8,044 nucleotides of DNA from the NCBI GenBank assembly GCA_008932955.1, contig WBXE01000103.1, positions 1 through 8,044 on the forward strand. Reading direction: 5' to 3'. Each line of letters begins with the position of its first letter. Position 1 is the stretch's first letter. This DNA comes from Verrucomicrobiota bacterium (GTDB lineage Bacteria > Verrucomicrobiota > Verrucomicrobiia > Verrucomicrobiales > Akkermansiaceae). The notes beneath the pieces were generated by a model. It ran no database searches, had not been told where the DNA came from, and saw nothing but the letters and a program-made list of their open reading frames with translations. The position numbers and the translations under genes are program-made. Positions 1 to 6,844 of this stretch are shown here, in pieces.

Positions 1-190
1 ATTTTAAATTTTGGATTGGAAGAGAGCTGCGTGCGGGGGCTGGGACTGCGCCCCCTATTGCGGGAAAGGCGAACATCGAACATCCAACGCCGAACATCCA
101 ACGTCGAACCGAAGAGAAGAATGCTGCGCAACGGTGGCTGAAGCCCCTGCATTAGCACACGGGCGGGCCGCCCGTTCCCCTCTTGAAGAT
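1..190 (+). repeat. Composite intergenic repeat, copy 1 (leader, heptamers, GC hairpin)
   Basis: This is the first copy of a composite repeat seen about four times in the first 1.35 kb. It has a leader containing TTGGATTGGAAGAGAGCTGC, then GCGGGAAAGGC, then five 7-base units starting at 71 (GAACATC, GAACATC, CAACGCC, GAACATC, CAACGTC), then GAACCGAAGAGAAG. A module with a GC-rich hairpin (159-175) follows in place of the conserved loop of copies 2 and 3. The inverse heptamer arm that should close the element is missing; the sequence instead runs towards the sigma-factor fragment. The open frames crossing this block follow the heptamer period and are not credible genes. Confidence 0.75.
144..188 (+). 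repeat. GC-rich hairpin module, copy 1
   Basis: This 45-base module matches 1235-1279 at about 40 of 45 positions in the same orientation. Its core at 159-175 is ACGGGCG-GGC-CGCCCGT, a perfect 7-base-pair stem with a 3-base loop. No T-run follows, so it is not an obvious intrinsic terminator. Similar GGGCGGGCCGCCCG palindromes are, as far as I recall, common between genes in PVC bacteria, but I could not search for this. Confidence 0.7.
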
Positions 191-221
191 TGCAAGGTGA
201 CAGATAAGAAGTAGAGAATCC

Positions 222-383
222 TACTCCAAAGGCACCAGCGTGACCGCCGAACGCGGCGATGAAGGCGTCTTGGACGAGGTCGGCGGCCGTGGCCTCGTTG
301 CGGGCCAGCGCCCGGGCATAGATGAGCAGGCAGCGGTGGTGCTCGCGGGCCTTGTGCGGCGAGGGCCTGCCGGTCGGCAGGGG
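222..383 (-). pseudogene. ECF sigma factor fragment (region 2)
   Basis: Read on the minus strand from just after a stop codon at 386-384, this frame contains HKAREHHRCLLIYARAL, then ARNEATAADLVQDAFIAAF. That pattern, with a conserved Leu-Val-Gln-Asp-Ala-Phe after an Ala/Asp-rich helix, is characteristic of region 2.1-2.2 of extracytoplasmic-function sigma factors, which bind core RNA polymerase and recognise the -10 element. Only about 45 residues look homologous. There is no start codon, the frame is stopped immediately upstream, and downstream it runs into repeat-derived sequence. The rest of region 2 and all of region 4, which binds the -35 element, are absent. I call it a gene remnant stranded in the repeat cluster. 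The identification rests on motif recognition only. Confidence 0.5.
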
Positions 384-507
384 CTATGGCCAAGGGTGGC
401 AAGGGAAATTGTTGGAATGGCGAAATATTTCCAAATTGGCAGGCGCCTCAGGGCATTGGGCGGGGTGGGAAAGAAGGCGCGGGTTGTCGGAGGTCGGAGG
501 GAGATGA

Positions 508-705
508 GATTTTGGATTTTGGATTGGAAGATAGCTGCGCGCGGGCCGCTGGAAACGCGAACATCGAACATTGCACGCCGAACATCCAACGTCGAACCGA
601 AGAGAAGCAGGAGAGAAAGATGGGCCGTTCCGGCTGTTATTTTCGCTTCTTCTGTTCGACGTTGGGCGTTCGATGTTGGATGTTCGGCGTTCGTATTCAT
701 TCTTT
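508..705 (+). repeat. Composite hairpin element, copy 2
   Basis: This is the most complete compact copy of the composite repeat. A leader (508-558, ending in a GGATTGGAAG motif) precedes a left arm of 7-base units at 559-598 (GAACATC, GAACATT, GCACGCC, GAACATC, CAACGTC, GAACC). The inner stem strand GAACCGAAGAGAAG (594-607) can pair with CTTCTTCTGTTC (646-657), leaving a loop of about 38 bases. The right arm (654-695) is a series of inverse units: GTTCGAC, GTTGGGC, GTTCGAT, GTTGGAT, GTTCGGC, GTTCGTA. The arms are therefore complementary in several registers. The loop shares a 15-base run, GGCTGTTATTTTCGC, with copy 3. Confidence 0.75.
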
Positions 706-717
706 CGGCGTGAGGTG

Positions 718-985
<268 letters not shown>

Positions 986-987
986 TT

Positions 988-1192
988 GAACGCGGAGCGA
1001 GCGTTAGCGAGCATGGAGAAAATTGGCGCAGCCCGACCTGGCATGGCCGGAGGCAATTGGAAGAGAGCGGCGCGCGGGGCGGTTTATGGCGGAAAGGCGA
1101 ACATTGAACGCCGAACATTGCCCCGCTTCGCGCTGCTATGCCAGTTAGAGCTGCGCCAAGTTGCCAAGCTCGCTAACGCTCGCGCCGCTTTC
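988..1192. repeat. Long inverted repeat bounding a 147-base interval
   Basis: Positions 988-1016 and 1164-1192 are reverse complements over 29 bases with three mismatches. The core GCGAGCGTTAGCGAGC (997-1012) matches GCTCGCTAACGCTCGC (1168-1183) perfectly. The enclosed interval holds a degenerate leader copy (around 1054-1098) and three heptamer units (GAACATT, GAACGCC, GAACATT at 1099-1119). It could be the ends of a small non-coding mobile element, or two oppositely oriented copies of another dispersed repeat. No target-site duplication is obvious. Confidence 0.6.
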
Positions 1193-1340
1193 AACGTCGA
1201 GCCGAGGAGAAGATTGCTGAGCACGGAGCTCATTGCCCTGCATTGGCACACGGGCGCGCCGCCCGTACCCCTCATGAAGAGGTCTCGCCGCTGCCGCTTG
1301 CGCTCTTCTGTTCGAAGTTCTCGATGTTCGCATTTTCTTC
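1188..1340 (+). repeat. Composite repeat, degenerate copy 5, with second GC hairpin module
   Basis: The start of this block (CAACGTCGAGCCGAGGAGAAG) corresponds to the end of the left arm in the other copies. A module related to 121-190 follows, carrying the hairpin ACGGGCG-CGC-CGCCCGT at 1250-1266. The block then has CTCTTCTGTTCGAAGTTC and GATGTTCGCATT, a decayed inverse arm. Copies 1 and 5 therefore share the GC-hairpin module, while copies 2 and 3 share a different central loop. This suggests one module replaced the other within a common framework. Confidence 0.6.
1235..1279 (+). repeat. GC-rich hairpin module, copy 2
   Basis: This is a direct repeat of 144-188 (about 40 of 45 identical). 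The stem ACGGGCG/CGCCCGT is unchanged. One of the five differences falls in the 3-base loop (GGC against CGC) and none in the stem, as expected if the stem is what is conserved. Two copies are too few to prove selection. Confidence 0.7.
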
Positions 1341-1426
1341 GGCGGCTTCCATGCGAGGGCGCAGGCCGCTTTGGGCGCAGGCACGGGTGCCGGAGGGATT
1401 GCAGAGCCGTGGCGCATGGACTTGGA

Positions 1427-1588
1427 ATGGAGGGAGCCTTGGAGGCGGCCCGTGATCTGGTGAAGCTGTGGAACGAGGACGGTCGGCAGACCTACCTGCC
1501 GACACACACCGGGGATGCTCCCACCGGAACCTTCTGTTCGATCCTCAAGCAAGCGCAAGTCACCGAAGACGAATTCCGCGACCTGTAA
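1427..1588 (+). pseudogene. HicA-like mRNA interferase C-terminal remnant
   Basis: The 53 codons from an ATG at 1427 to TAA at 1588 end in PTGTFCSILKQAQVTEDEF. This closely matches the C-terminal half of HicA toxins, small double-stranded-RNA-binding-fold RNases of HicAB toxin-antitoxin systems (G-T-L-x-S-I-L-K-Q-A followed by a short acidic tail). The segment RDLVKLWNEDG resembles the first helix (KELIKLLEKDG). The central strand that normally carries the Gly-Ser-His catalytic motif is missing between residues 19 and 20, so the protein should not cleave RNA. No HicB antitoxin gene follows. The upstream open frame is repeat-derived. I interpret it as an internally deleted relic. A perfect 8-base-pair hairpin (GTCGGCAG/CTGCCGAC, 1482-1503) sits at the point of the apparent deletion. 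Confidence 0.45.
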
Positions 1589-1798
1589 GAGAGTGGCGCG
1601 ATCATTCCATAGTCTTCACCTGCAAATCTCGGGCTAGGGAGGCAAAAACCCCGGTTTGAGGTGTTTCCCGGCGGCTTTCCCGCAATCGGTTTGACCAAGC
1701 GGGTGCTTTCGGCATAGAACCGTCCCGGTTCAAGCAAAAGCCTCCGTCGCATCCGTCATTTCGGCTTTCGGCTTCCAGGTTTCAACTTTTCTCCCCCC
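1589..1798. other. Intergenic spacer before the E2 gene
   Basis: No gene was found on either strand in these 210 bases. The segment holds a weak promoter candidate (TTGACC at 1691-1696, poor -10 CATAGA at 1713-1718). It also holds a perfect small hairpin GAACCG-TCC-CGGTTC at 1717-1731 with no T-run. A low-complexity stretch around 1757-1785 (TTTCGGCTTTCGGCTTCC and neighbours) looks like another PVC-type short repeat. Confidence 0.4.
1691..1718 (+). promoter_or_regulatory. Weak candidate promoter for the E2 gene
   Basis: TTGACC (five of six to the sigma-70 -35 consensus) is followed after 16 bases by CATAGA, which matches only three of six -10 positions. It lies about 80 bases before the E2 start. 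The adjacent hairpin at 1717-1731 would overlap the transcription start region and could act as an operator, but nothing shows this directly. Confidence 0.2.
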
Positions 1799-3046
1799 AT
1801 GCCCACCGTTCCTATTCTCATGCCGCAGCTTGGCGAGTCGATTGCCGAGGCCTCCATTGTGCGCCTGCTCGTTGCGGTGGGCGACGCGGTGCGAGCCGAC
1901 CAAGACATCATTGAAGTGGAAACGCACAAGGCGATCATGAGCGTGACAACCCTCTGCCACGGCACCGTGGCGGAACTCCGCGCCAAGGAAGGCGTCTCCT
2001 ACTCGGTCGGCTCCCTGCTCGGCTTGCTCGACGTTTCCGAAGAAGAAATCGCCCGCACCGGCGTCGAATCACTCGAAGCCATCGAAGCGAAACGCAGCGC
2101 CGCCAAATCCTCGGGCACCTCCAAGACCAGCGCCAGCCACGAAGCCAACCTGCATTTTGCCCTCGATGACGACGGCTATGAGGAAGCCCCCGACGTGGTG
2201 CCGAGCGTCAAAGGCCTGCCGGTACCCATTGGCGTGATGGGCGCGCATTACATTTCGCCGCGGATGCGCGCCCGGATGGACGAGCTCGGGTTGCGCGAGG
2301 CGGATATTTCGGCGGTGGTGGGCACCGGCGCGGGTGGCCGCGTGACCGTGGAAGACCTCGAAGGATTTCTCGATTACCTCGAAGCCTGGCCCAGCAGCCA
2401 TGCCTCATCCATGCGCCTCGCCGTGGCCGACGCCATGCGCCGCAGTTGGACGCGCCCGCTGGCCACCGTCGGCCTGCCGGTGTTGCTCGACCGCGCCATC
2501 GATCATCGCAGCCAACAAACCCCCAAGCCCGGCCTCACCCTCTACCTGCTGCGCGCCTTCGCCCTGGCCTTGCGCGAACAACCCGCCACCGCCGGCTACC
2601 TCATCGGTCAAAAAATCGTCCACCCCCGGTCGTTCGATATCGGCGTGGCCGTCCAAGTCAAGGACGGGGTGCTTGTCCCGGTGGTTCGAAAAGTCGACCA
2701 GAAGCCGCTAGACGAGCTGATCGAGGAATACGCCGATCTGGTGGACCGGGCGCGCCAGCGCCGCCTCACCGAGAACGACTGCAAAGGCGGCATTGCCACG
2801 GTCACCAACTTTGGCACCTTTGGCCTCACCCTGGGCACGCCGATCCCGCTGCCCAACGAAACCCTCATTCTCGGCCTCGGTGCCGGAATTAAAAAACCCG
2901 TCTGGAGCGAACACGTCGGTGCCTTCCTCCCCGCCACTGAGGCTGCCGTCGTGCTCACATTCGACCACCGCGTCGTCGATGGCGGTGGTGCCGGGGTCCT
3001 GCTCAACCGGGTGGCCGCCCTCATGCAAACCCCGGAAGCGCTCTGA
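1799..3046 (+). CDS. Dihydrolipoamide acyltransferase (E2) of a 2-oxoacid dehydrogenase complex
   Basis: This cytoplasmic enzyme forms the core of a pyruvate, 2-oxoglutarate or branched-chain 2-oxoacid dehydrogenase complex and transfers the acyl group from its lipoyl arm to coenzyme A. The 415-residue protein has the full domain order. A lipoyl domain (about residues 3-78) carries the modified lysine K44 in ETHKA. A short acidic linker follows. A peripheral subunit-binding domain (about 151-194) has SPRMRARM and GTGAGGRVT. The catalytic domain (about 203-413) ends in the active-site motif DHRVVDG (H390, D394), with TNFGTFG at 336-342. The usual lipoyl motif is TDKA; here it is THKA. The ATG at 1799 begins exactly at the lipoyl domain; no Shine-Dalgarno is visible. 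No E1 or E3 gene is in view and repeats flank both sides, so substrate specificity cannot be assigned. Confidence 0.93.
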   Translation: MPTVPILMPQLGESIAEASIVRLLVAVGDAVRADQDIIEVETHKAIMSVTTLCHGTVAELRAKEGVSYSVGSLLGLLDVSEEEIARTGVESLEAIEAKRSAAKSSGTSKTSASHEANLHFALDDDGYEEAPDVVPSVKGLPVPIGVMGAHYISPRMRARMDELGLREADISAVVGTGAGGRVTVEDLEGFLDYLEAWPSSHASSMRLAVADAMRRSWTRPLATVGLPVLLDRAIDHRSQQTPKPGLTLYLLRAFALALREQPATAGYLIGQKIVHPRSFDIGVAVQVKDGVLVPVVRKVDQKPLDELIEEYADLVDRARQRRLTENDCKGGIATVTNFGTFGLTLGTPIPLPNETLILGLGAGIKKPVWSEHVGAFLPATEAAVVLTFDHRVVDGGGAGVLLNRVAALMQTPEAL

Positions 3047-3246
3047 ATCGCCCGACTAAAACATGAAGATTTACTGCAGAGTCGCAAGGGGCGCTAAGTG
3101 GAATGGGTGACAGCAGAAGACGCAAGACGCAAGACTGCAAGACTGCAAGACCCAAGACAAGAGAGCGCGGCGCTTCTACATCTGTTCTTCACTTGCGTCT
3201 TGGGTCTTGCCGTCTTGAGTGTACTTAGAGACTTTGCGGGAAGCAT
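3047..3246. other. Intergenic region holding a tandem-arm inverted repeat
   Basis: No gene was found in this stretch between the E2 gene and the next promoter candidate. It contains GCAGAGTCGCAAGGGGCGCTAAG (3076-3098), which looks like a decayed version of the same kind of repeat, and then the inverted repeat described separately. The E2 stop codon is not followed by a recognisable intrinsic terminator. Confidence 0.5.
3119..3222. repeat. Inverted repeat with GCAAGACT-type tandem arms
   Basis: The left arm (3119-3160) is a run of 7-8-base units: ACGCAAG, ACGCAAG, ACTGCAAG, ACTGCAAG, ACCCAAG. The right arm (about 3192-3218) is their reverse complement. The longest perfect pairing is GCAAGACCCAAGAC (3145-3158) with GTCTTGGGTCTTGC (3197-3210), 14 base pairs around a 38-base loop, and weaker pairing extends outward. 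No T-run follows the right arm. The sequence is unrelated to the GAACATC elements, but the plan is the same: tandem short units on one side and their inverse on the other. Confidence 0.7.
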
Positions 3247-3276
3247 TTGGCAGTGAGTCAACTTTCCACATAAAAT
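3247..3276 (+). promoter_or_regulatory. Candidate sigma-70-type promoter
   Basis: TTGGCA (3247-3252) and TAAAAT (3271-3276) each match five of six consensus bases and are 18 bases apart. The AT-rich -10 stands out in this GC-rich sequence. Transcription would start near 3283 and give a leader of about 90 bases before the ATG at 3372. It is the best promoter candidate for the YfbK/BatA gene group. Assignment is from sequence only. Confidence 0.4.
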
Positions 3277-3291
3277 TCAGAACTCTTTCTT

Positions 3292-3318
3292 CATCCGTAA
3301 AATCCGTGAAATCCGTGG
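3292..3318 (+). repeat. Three-unit 9-base tandem repeat in the leader
   Basis: Three units of period nine, CATCCGTAA, AATCCGTGA and AATCCGTGG, lie between the promoter candidate and the start codon. No inverse arm is visible here, unlike the other short-period repeats in the window. If read as protein, the repeat would give a Ser-Val-Lys triplet repeat in an N-terminal extension, which I consider non-coding. Confidence 0.65.
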
Positions 3319-3371
3319 TTCCAGCAGCCAAAATCACCAAGTCCAAATTGTTTTCTAAGCCAATCCGCCCC

Positions 3372-4523
3372 ATGCGAACCTGGCCCATCGCCGTCTGCGC
3401 CGCCATCCTCCTTGTGCTGGCCGTCGCTATCCACAGCCACCACCGCGCGCCGGCCCCCGCCGCTGCAGCCGTCGTCGACTCCGCCGCCCCCGCCGCCACC
3501 TGCGTGGCCGAAGCGCCGGACCCAGCCCCCGCCGCCACCCAAGCGCCCGACCCTAGCCCGGAGCCGATGCCGCTGGCCATCGCCCTGCTTCCGGCACCGG
3601 GCCCGCCAGACGCCAGCCGCCAGTCCGCCGAGGCGGATGCCGATCCGGCGGCCGCCGCAGCCGAACCCACCCGCCTCGCAGGCCACGCCGCCGCGCGCGA
3701 TGCGGCACTGGCCGAATCGGCAGCGGACTTTTTCCGCGAAGCCGCCGAGGTTCTCGAACATTCCCCGCCGCCGGCCGCCGCCGACCTGCCGGCCCTGAGC
3801 CTGCGCGAGTCGGTGACGGCGGCCAGCTCCCCCACCCTGGCGTTGCCGCTGCATGCGGGCCGCTCCAGTCTGGGCTGGATCACCCATGCTATTCGCGACG
3901 AGCAGCAACTGCCTTCGCCCAAGGCGGTGCGCCTCGAGGAAATCCTCAACTCTTTCACCCTCCGGCCAGCCGCTTGCGCCGCCATCTGCCAAGGCGTGAG
4001 CCTCACCACCGAGTCGCTGCCCTGCCCATGGAAACCCTCCGCCACCCTCCTTCTCATCTCCATCCGCGGTGCCGCCGATGCCGCCCATGACGTCGCCGCC
4101 ACTTTTCGCGCCGATCCCGCCACCGTCGCCCGCTACCGCTTGCTCGGGTTTGCGCTGCCCGCCGGGCTCGATTCCAGCCCGCTGCCCACCCAACTCCCCG
4201 CCAAATCCTGCACCTCTCTCGTCTTGGAAATCGAGCCCGCCGCTACCGCCACCACCTTCGGCTCGCTCGATTGGTCCCTCGACGGCCAACCCGCACCCGC
4301 CATCCCCATCACCCACCACCGCGATGCCGAACCATCCGACGACGCCCGCTTCGCCGCCCTGGTTTGCGCCTTCGCCCAATGGCTCGGCCACGACCAACCC
4401 GCCCTCATCGACGCCGAAATGCTCGCCGCCCTCGCCCGCGAAACCGCCTCCGCCACCCTCCCCCCCGGCCGCGCCGACCTCCTCGCCCTCATCGCCGAAG
4501 CACTAGGCTCAAAGCCCGCGTAG
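3372..4523 (+). CDS. Membrane-anchored YfbK-like protein lacking its vWA domain
   Basis: This 383-residue protein has one N-terminal membrane helix or signal anchor (about residues 4-20), then an Ala/Pro-rich tether to about 150. Residues about 155-232 match the domain preceding vWA in YfbK-type proteins: QLPSPKAVRLEEILNSF and, later, LPCPWKPSATLLLISIRG. Residues about 237-378 match the domain following vWA: HDVAATFRADPATVARYRLLGF, and a C-terminal DDARFAALVCAFAQWL segment. The roughly 200-residue vWA domain, with its metal-binding DxSxS motif, should lie between them at about residue 233. It is cleanly absent, with no frame break. YfbK function is poorly known; the family is thought to bind partners outside the membrane. 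An in-frame ATG at 3219 exists, but its 51 extra residues come from repeats. The ATG at 3372 puts the helix at the N-terminus. Confidence 0.7.
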   Translation: MRTWPIAVCAAILLVLAVAIHSHHRAPAPAAAAVVDSAAPAATCVAEAPDPAPAATQAPDPSPEPMPLAIALLPAPGPPDASRQSAEADADPAAAAAEPTRLAGHAAARDAALAESAADFFREAAEVLEHSPPPAAADLPALSLRESVTAASSPTLALPLHAGRSSLGWITHAIRDEQQLPSPKAVRLEEILNSFTLRPAACAAICQGVSLTTESLPCPWKPSATLLLISIRGAADAAHDVAATFRADPATVARYRLLGFALPAGLDSSPLPTQLPAKSCTSLVLEIEPAATATTFGSLDWSLDGQPAPAIPITHHRDAEPSDDARFAALVCAFAQWLGHDQPALIDAEMLAALARETASATLPPGRADLLALIAEALGSKPA

Positions 4524-4549
4524 CCAAGGCCGCCGTTCTGGATGGCCTC

Positions 4550-4720
4550 ATGCAATTGCTCTCCATCTCCACCTTCGTGCTGCATCCGCAACTCCTCAGC
4601 CTCCTTTCCATGCCGGGTCTGGCCTCCGCCAAGCCCGGCTTCCTGGACCAACTCATCCACGCCGAAGCCACCACCGCCCGCCTGCCGCTCACCCAGCTTC
4701 TCAAGGCTCCTGAAAACTGA
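4550..4720 (+). CDS. Possible small hypothetical protein upstream of the BatA-type gene
   Basis: An ATG at 4550 opens 56 codons ending in TGA at 4718-4720. I do not recognise a family. The product begins MQLLSISTFVLHPQLL and ends LTQLLKAPEN. It is hydrophobic at the N-terminus, has no cysteine and no clear membrane helix. Codon third positions are strongly G/C, as in neighbouring genes. The frame is the same as that of the BatA-type gene, which starts 21 bases after this stop. No Shine-Dalgarno is visible. It fills most of an otherwise empty 218-base gap. It could be a small operon member, or the 3' remnant of a larger gene whose upstream part has been lost. Confidence 0.35.
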   Translation: MQLLSISTFVLHPQLLSLLSMPGLASAKPGFLDQLIHAEATTARLPLTQLLKAPEN

Positions 4721-4741
4721 GAATTTAATGCTTTCTCCTCC

Positions 4742-6844
4742 GTGGCCTTCCTCTCGCCATTCCTGCTAGCCTGCGCTGCCGCCTTAGCGGTGCCGTTGTG
4801 GCTGCATTTGCGCCGCAAACGCCGCCAGACGCCCGTCGAGTTCCCCTCGCTGCGCTATTTAAAATTGGCCACCGCGCGCATGCAACGCCAGGTGCGCGTC
4901 GAGGACCTCAGCTTGCTATTGCTGCGTCTGCTGCTGCTGGCCTTGCTGGCACTCGCCTTTGCCCGCCCGGTCGTGCGCTCGACCAGCCATTGGTTGGGCG
5001 CGCAACGCCGCGTGGAATCGGTGGTGGTCATCGACGCCACCACCAGCATGGGGTGGCGCGGACCCGACGGCACCCGCCTGGATGCCGCCAAACAACTGGC
5101 TCGGCAGTGGATCAGCGGCCTCGACGGAGCGGACGCGGTGGCGCTGTGGGTTCTAACAGACAAGCTGGAACCGGTGGTGCCGGTACCCATCACCGATCGC
5201 GCACAGGTATTCCGGATGCTCGACGCGATAACGCCCACGGAAGGCTCGTCGAGCCTTGCCCCGGTGTTTACCGCGGCGCGCGAATGGGCCGCGACCGGCA
5301 GCCTCAGCCGCAAGGAATTGCTGATCATCACCGATAACCAAGCCGCCGCCTGGGATTGGCCCGCCGACGAGTTTTTCCGCCACTCTTGGCAACGCAGCCA
5401 CACCAGCCTCGCCGTGCTCGCGCCCGATGAGCTCCGCGCTTCTAACATCAGCGTCGCTGCCATCGAATGGGACCAAGCGGCGCTGCGCGAAGGCGCGATG
5501 CTCACCGGCACAGCCAGATTGGTGAACTGCGGCGACGCGGCTGCGAGCGATTTGCTCGAGTGCCGGATCGGTGGCCAGACGGTGTTGCGCAAGCCGGTGG
5601 CGCTGGCCGCCGGCGGCTCGCTGGAGCTGCCTTTGGCCCTGCCCGTGCCTGCGCTCGACGCCTGCGTCCTCACCGGCGAGGTCGCGCTGGCCGGCGACGC
5701 GCTCGCCTGCGACGACCGATGGTGCTTCGCCTTGCCGCTGCACCGCGCGTTCCATGCCATGGTCGTCGAGCACAACGGTGGCATCGGCGGCGGTATGCGG
5801 GCGGGGTTTTTTCTAACAAAAGCACTGACCGCTGGCGGCGCCGGCAAGGTGCAGGCAATTGAAGCGGATGCCTGGGCCAAGCAAGCCACCGAGGGGGTGG
5901 ATGCGGTGTGGTTCACCGGCGGGGCGGTGGCGGGTGCCGACGCGTGGGAAAAGGCGCTGGCGTTTGCGGCGACGGGCGGCACGGTGGTAGTCACCGCCGA
6001 CGCCCCACCAGACCCGCTGCCCAAGGCGTGGCCAGTGAGCGCGGGCGAAGAAGTGAGCTTGCCTGCGGGGCGGATCGCCACCCGCTTGTTAGTGCCCAAG
6101 CATCCGCTCTTCAGCGGGCTGTGGAGCGAGCAGACGCCCTTTCCGCCACTCCCCCAAAAAACCCTCAGGCGCTGTATGCCCGCCGCCGCAGGAAAAGTGT
6201 TAGCCACGCTGGCGGGCGAGTTTCCCTTGCTGGTCGAAGTGCCCCACGGCATGGGCCGCGTGCTGTGGCTCAATGCCAGCGCCGACCGCGCCTGGGGCGA
6301 CCTGCCACTCTCGCCCGCCTTTGTGCCGCTCGTCCAACAATTGGCCAACGCCCGCCAACTCGCCATGCAGACAAGCAGCGCCTGTTGGGTCGGCGAGGCC
6401 TGGCCGGATCTGACAAAATTTGCCGGTAGCGCGGCGTGGCCCGCCGCGGCCGATGGCAGCGCGGCGACCCGCGCGCTGCACAGCGGTGTGTACGACGCGG
6501 TTACGAACTCGGGCCAAGTCGAGTGGAGCTGCGCGGTGAACGTGCGGCGCGCTGAGTCTGACTTGCGGCCTCTGGAGGCGGCTAAACTGCAAGCCATGCT
6601 GCCCGGGCGGGTGGCAACCGGCTCCCAGGGGCTGCGCGAGTGGCGCGAGGCAAGCCGCCGCGAGGTGCCGCTGTGGCCATGGTTATTAGGATCGGCGGCG
6701 CTGGTTTTTCTAGCGGAAGGATGGGTCAGCGCTGCAGCCGCCAAGCGGCGGATAGCGGCCGCCGGCGGCGCCGAGTCACCAACCGGACAAGCGCGTCGAA
6801 TGAAAAGCATTGTTAGGATCGTGCGTGACAAATTTTACCACTGA
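4742..6844 (+). CDS. BatA-type membrane protein with vWA and amidotransferase-like domains
   Basis: The 700-residue product begins with the BatA/aerotolerance N-terminal signature: MAFLSPFLLACAAALAVPLW, a dibasic RRKRR stretch, then FPSLRYL and a second membrane helix (about 57-79). A vWA domain follows (about 91-230). Its metal-ion site is D98-A-T100-T-S102, with Thr for the usual first Ser; the distal residues are SSSL (about 169-172) and D198 in IITDNQ. Residues about 236-335 look like a beta-sandwich. Residues about 337-540 resemble the glutamine-amidotransferase-like fold that ends many PVC proteins of this type, without an obvious Cys-His catalytic pair. A third helix lies at about 643-663. 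The GTG at 4742 is the only start giving the family N-terminus and has no Shine-Dalgarno. The stop codon lies inside the following repeat. Likely role: envelope-associated, metal-dependent protein binding. Confidence 0.85.
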   Translation: MAFLSPFLLACAAALAVPLWLHLRRKRRQTPVEFPSLRYLKLATARMQRQVRVEDLSLLLLRLLLLALLALAFARPVVRSTSHWLGAQRRVESVVVIDATTSMGWRGPDGTRLDAAKQLARQWISGLDGADAVALWVLTDKLEPVVPVPITDRAQVFRMLDAITPTEGSSSLAPVFTAAREWAATGSLSRKELLIITDNQAAAWDWPADEFFRHSWQRSHTSLAVLAPDELRASNISVAAIEWDQAALREGAMLTGTARLVNCGDAAASDLLECRIGGQTVLRKPVALAAGGSLELPLALPVPALDACVLTGEVALAGDALACDDRWCFALPLHRAFHAMVVEHNGGIGGGMRAGFFLTKALTAGGAGKVQAIEADAWAKQATEGVDAVWFTGGAVAGADAWEKALAFAATGGTVVVTADAPPDPLPKAWPVSAGEEVSLPAGRIATRLLVPKHPLFSGLWSEQTPFPPLPQKTLRRCMPAAAGKVLATLAGEFPLLVEVPHGMGRVLWLNASADRAWGDLPLSPAFVPLVQQLANARQLAMQTSSACWVGEAWPDLTKFAGSAAWPAAADGSAATRALHSGVYDAVTNSGQVEWSCAVNVRRAESDLRPLEAAKLQAMLPGRVATGSQGLREWREASRREVPLWPWLLGSAALVFLAEGWVSAAAAKRRIAAAGGAESPTGQARRMKSIVRIVRDKFYH

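Noticed and set aside
3219..3371. Upstream ATG giving the YfbK-like protein 51 extra residues
   Set aside because: The extension translates intergenic repeat sequence, overlaps the promoter candidate and would place the membrane helix away from the N-terminus.
3291..4397. Gly-rich minus-strand open frame of 368 codons
   Set aside because: It is a low-complexity shadow of the Ala/Pro-rich tether and C-terminal domains of the YfbK-like gene.
4855..6831. 658-codon minus-strand open frame
   Set aside because: It lies antisense to the well-supported BatA-type gene. Its openness follows from GC-rich codon bias, and its product shows no domain.
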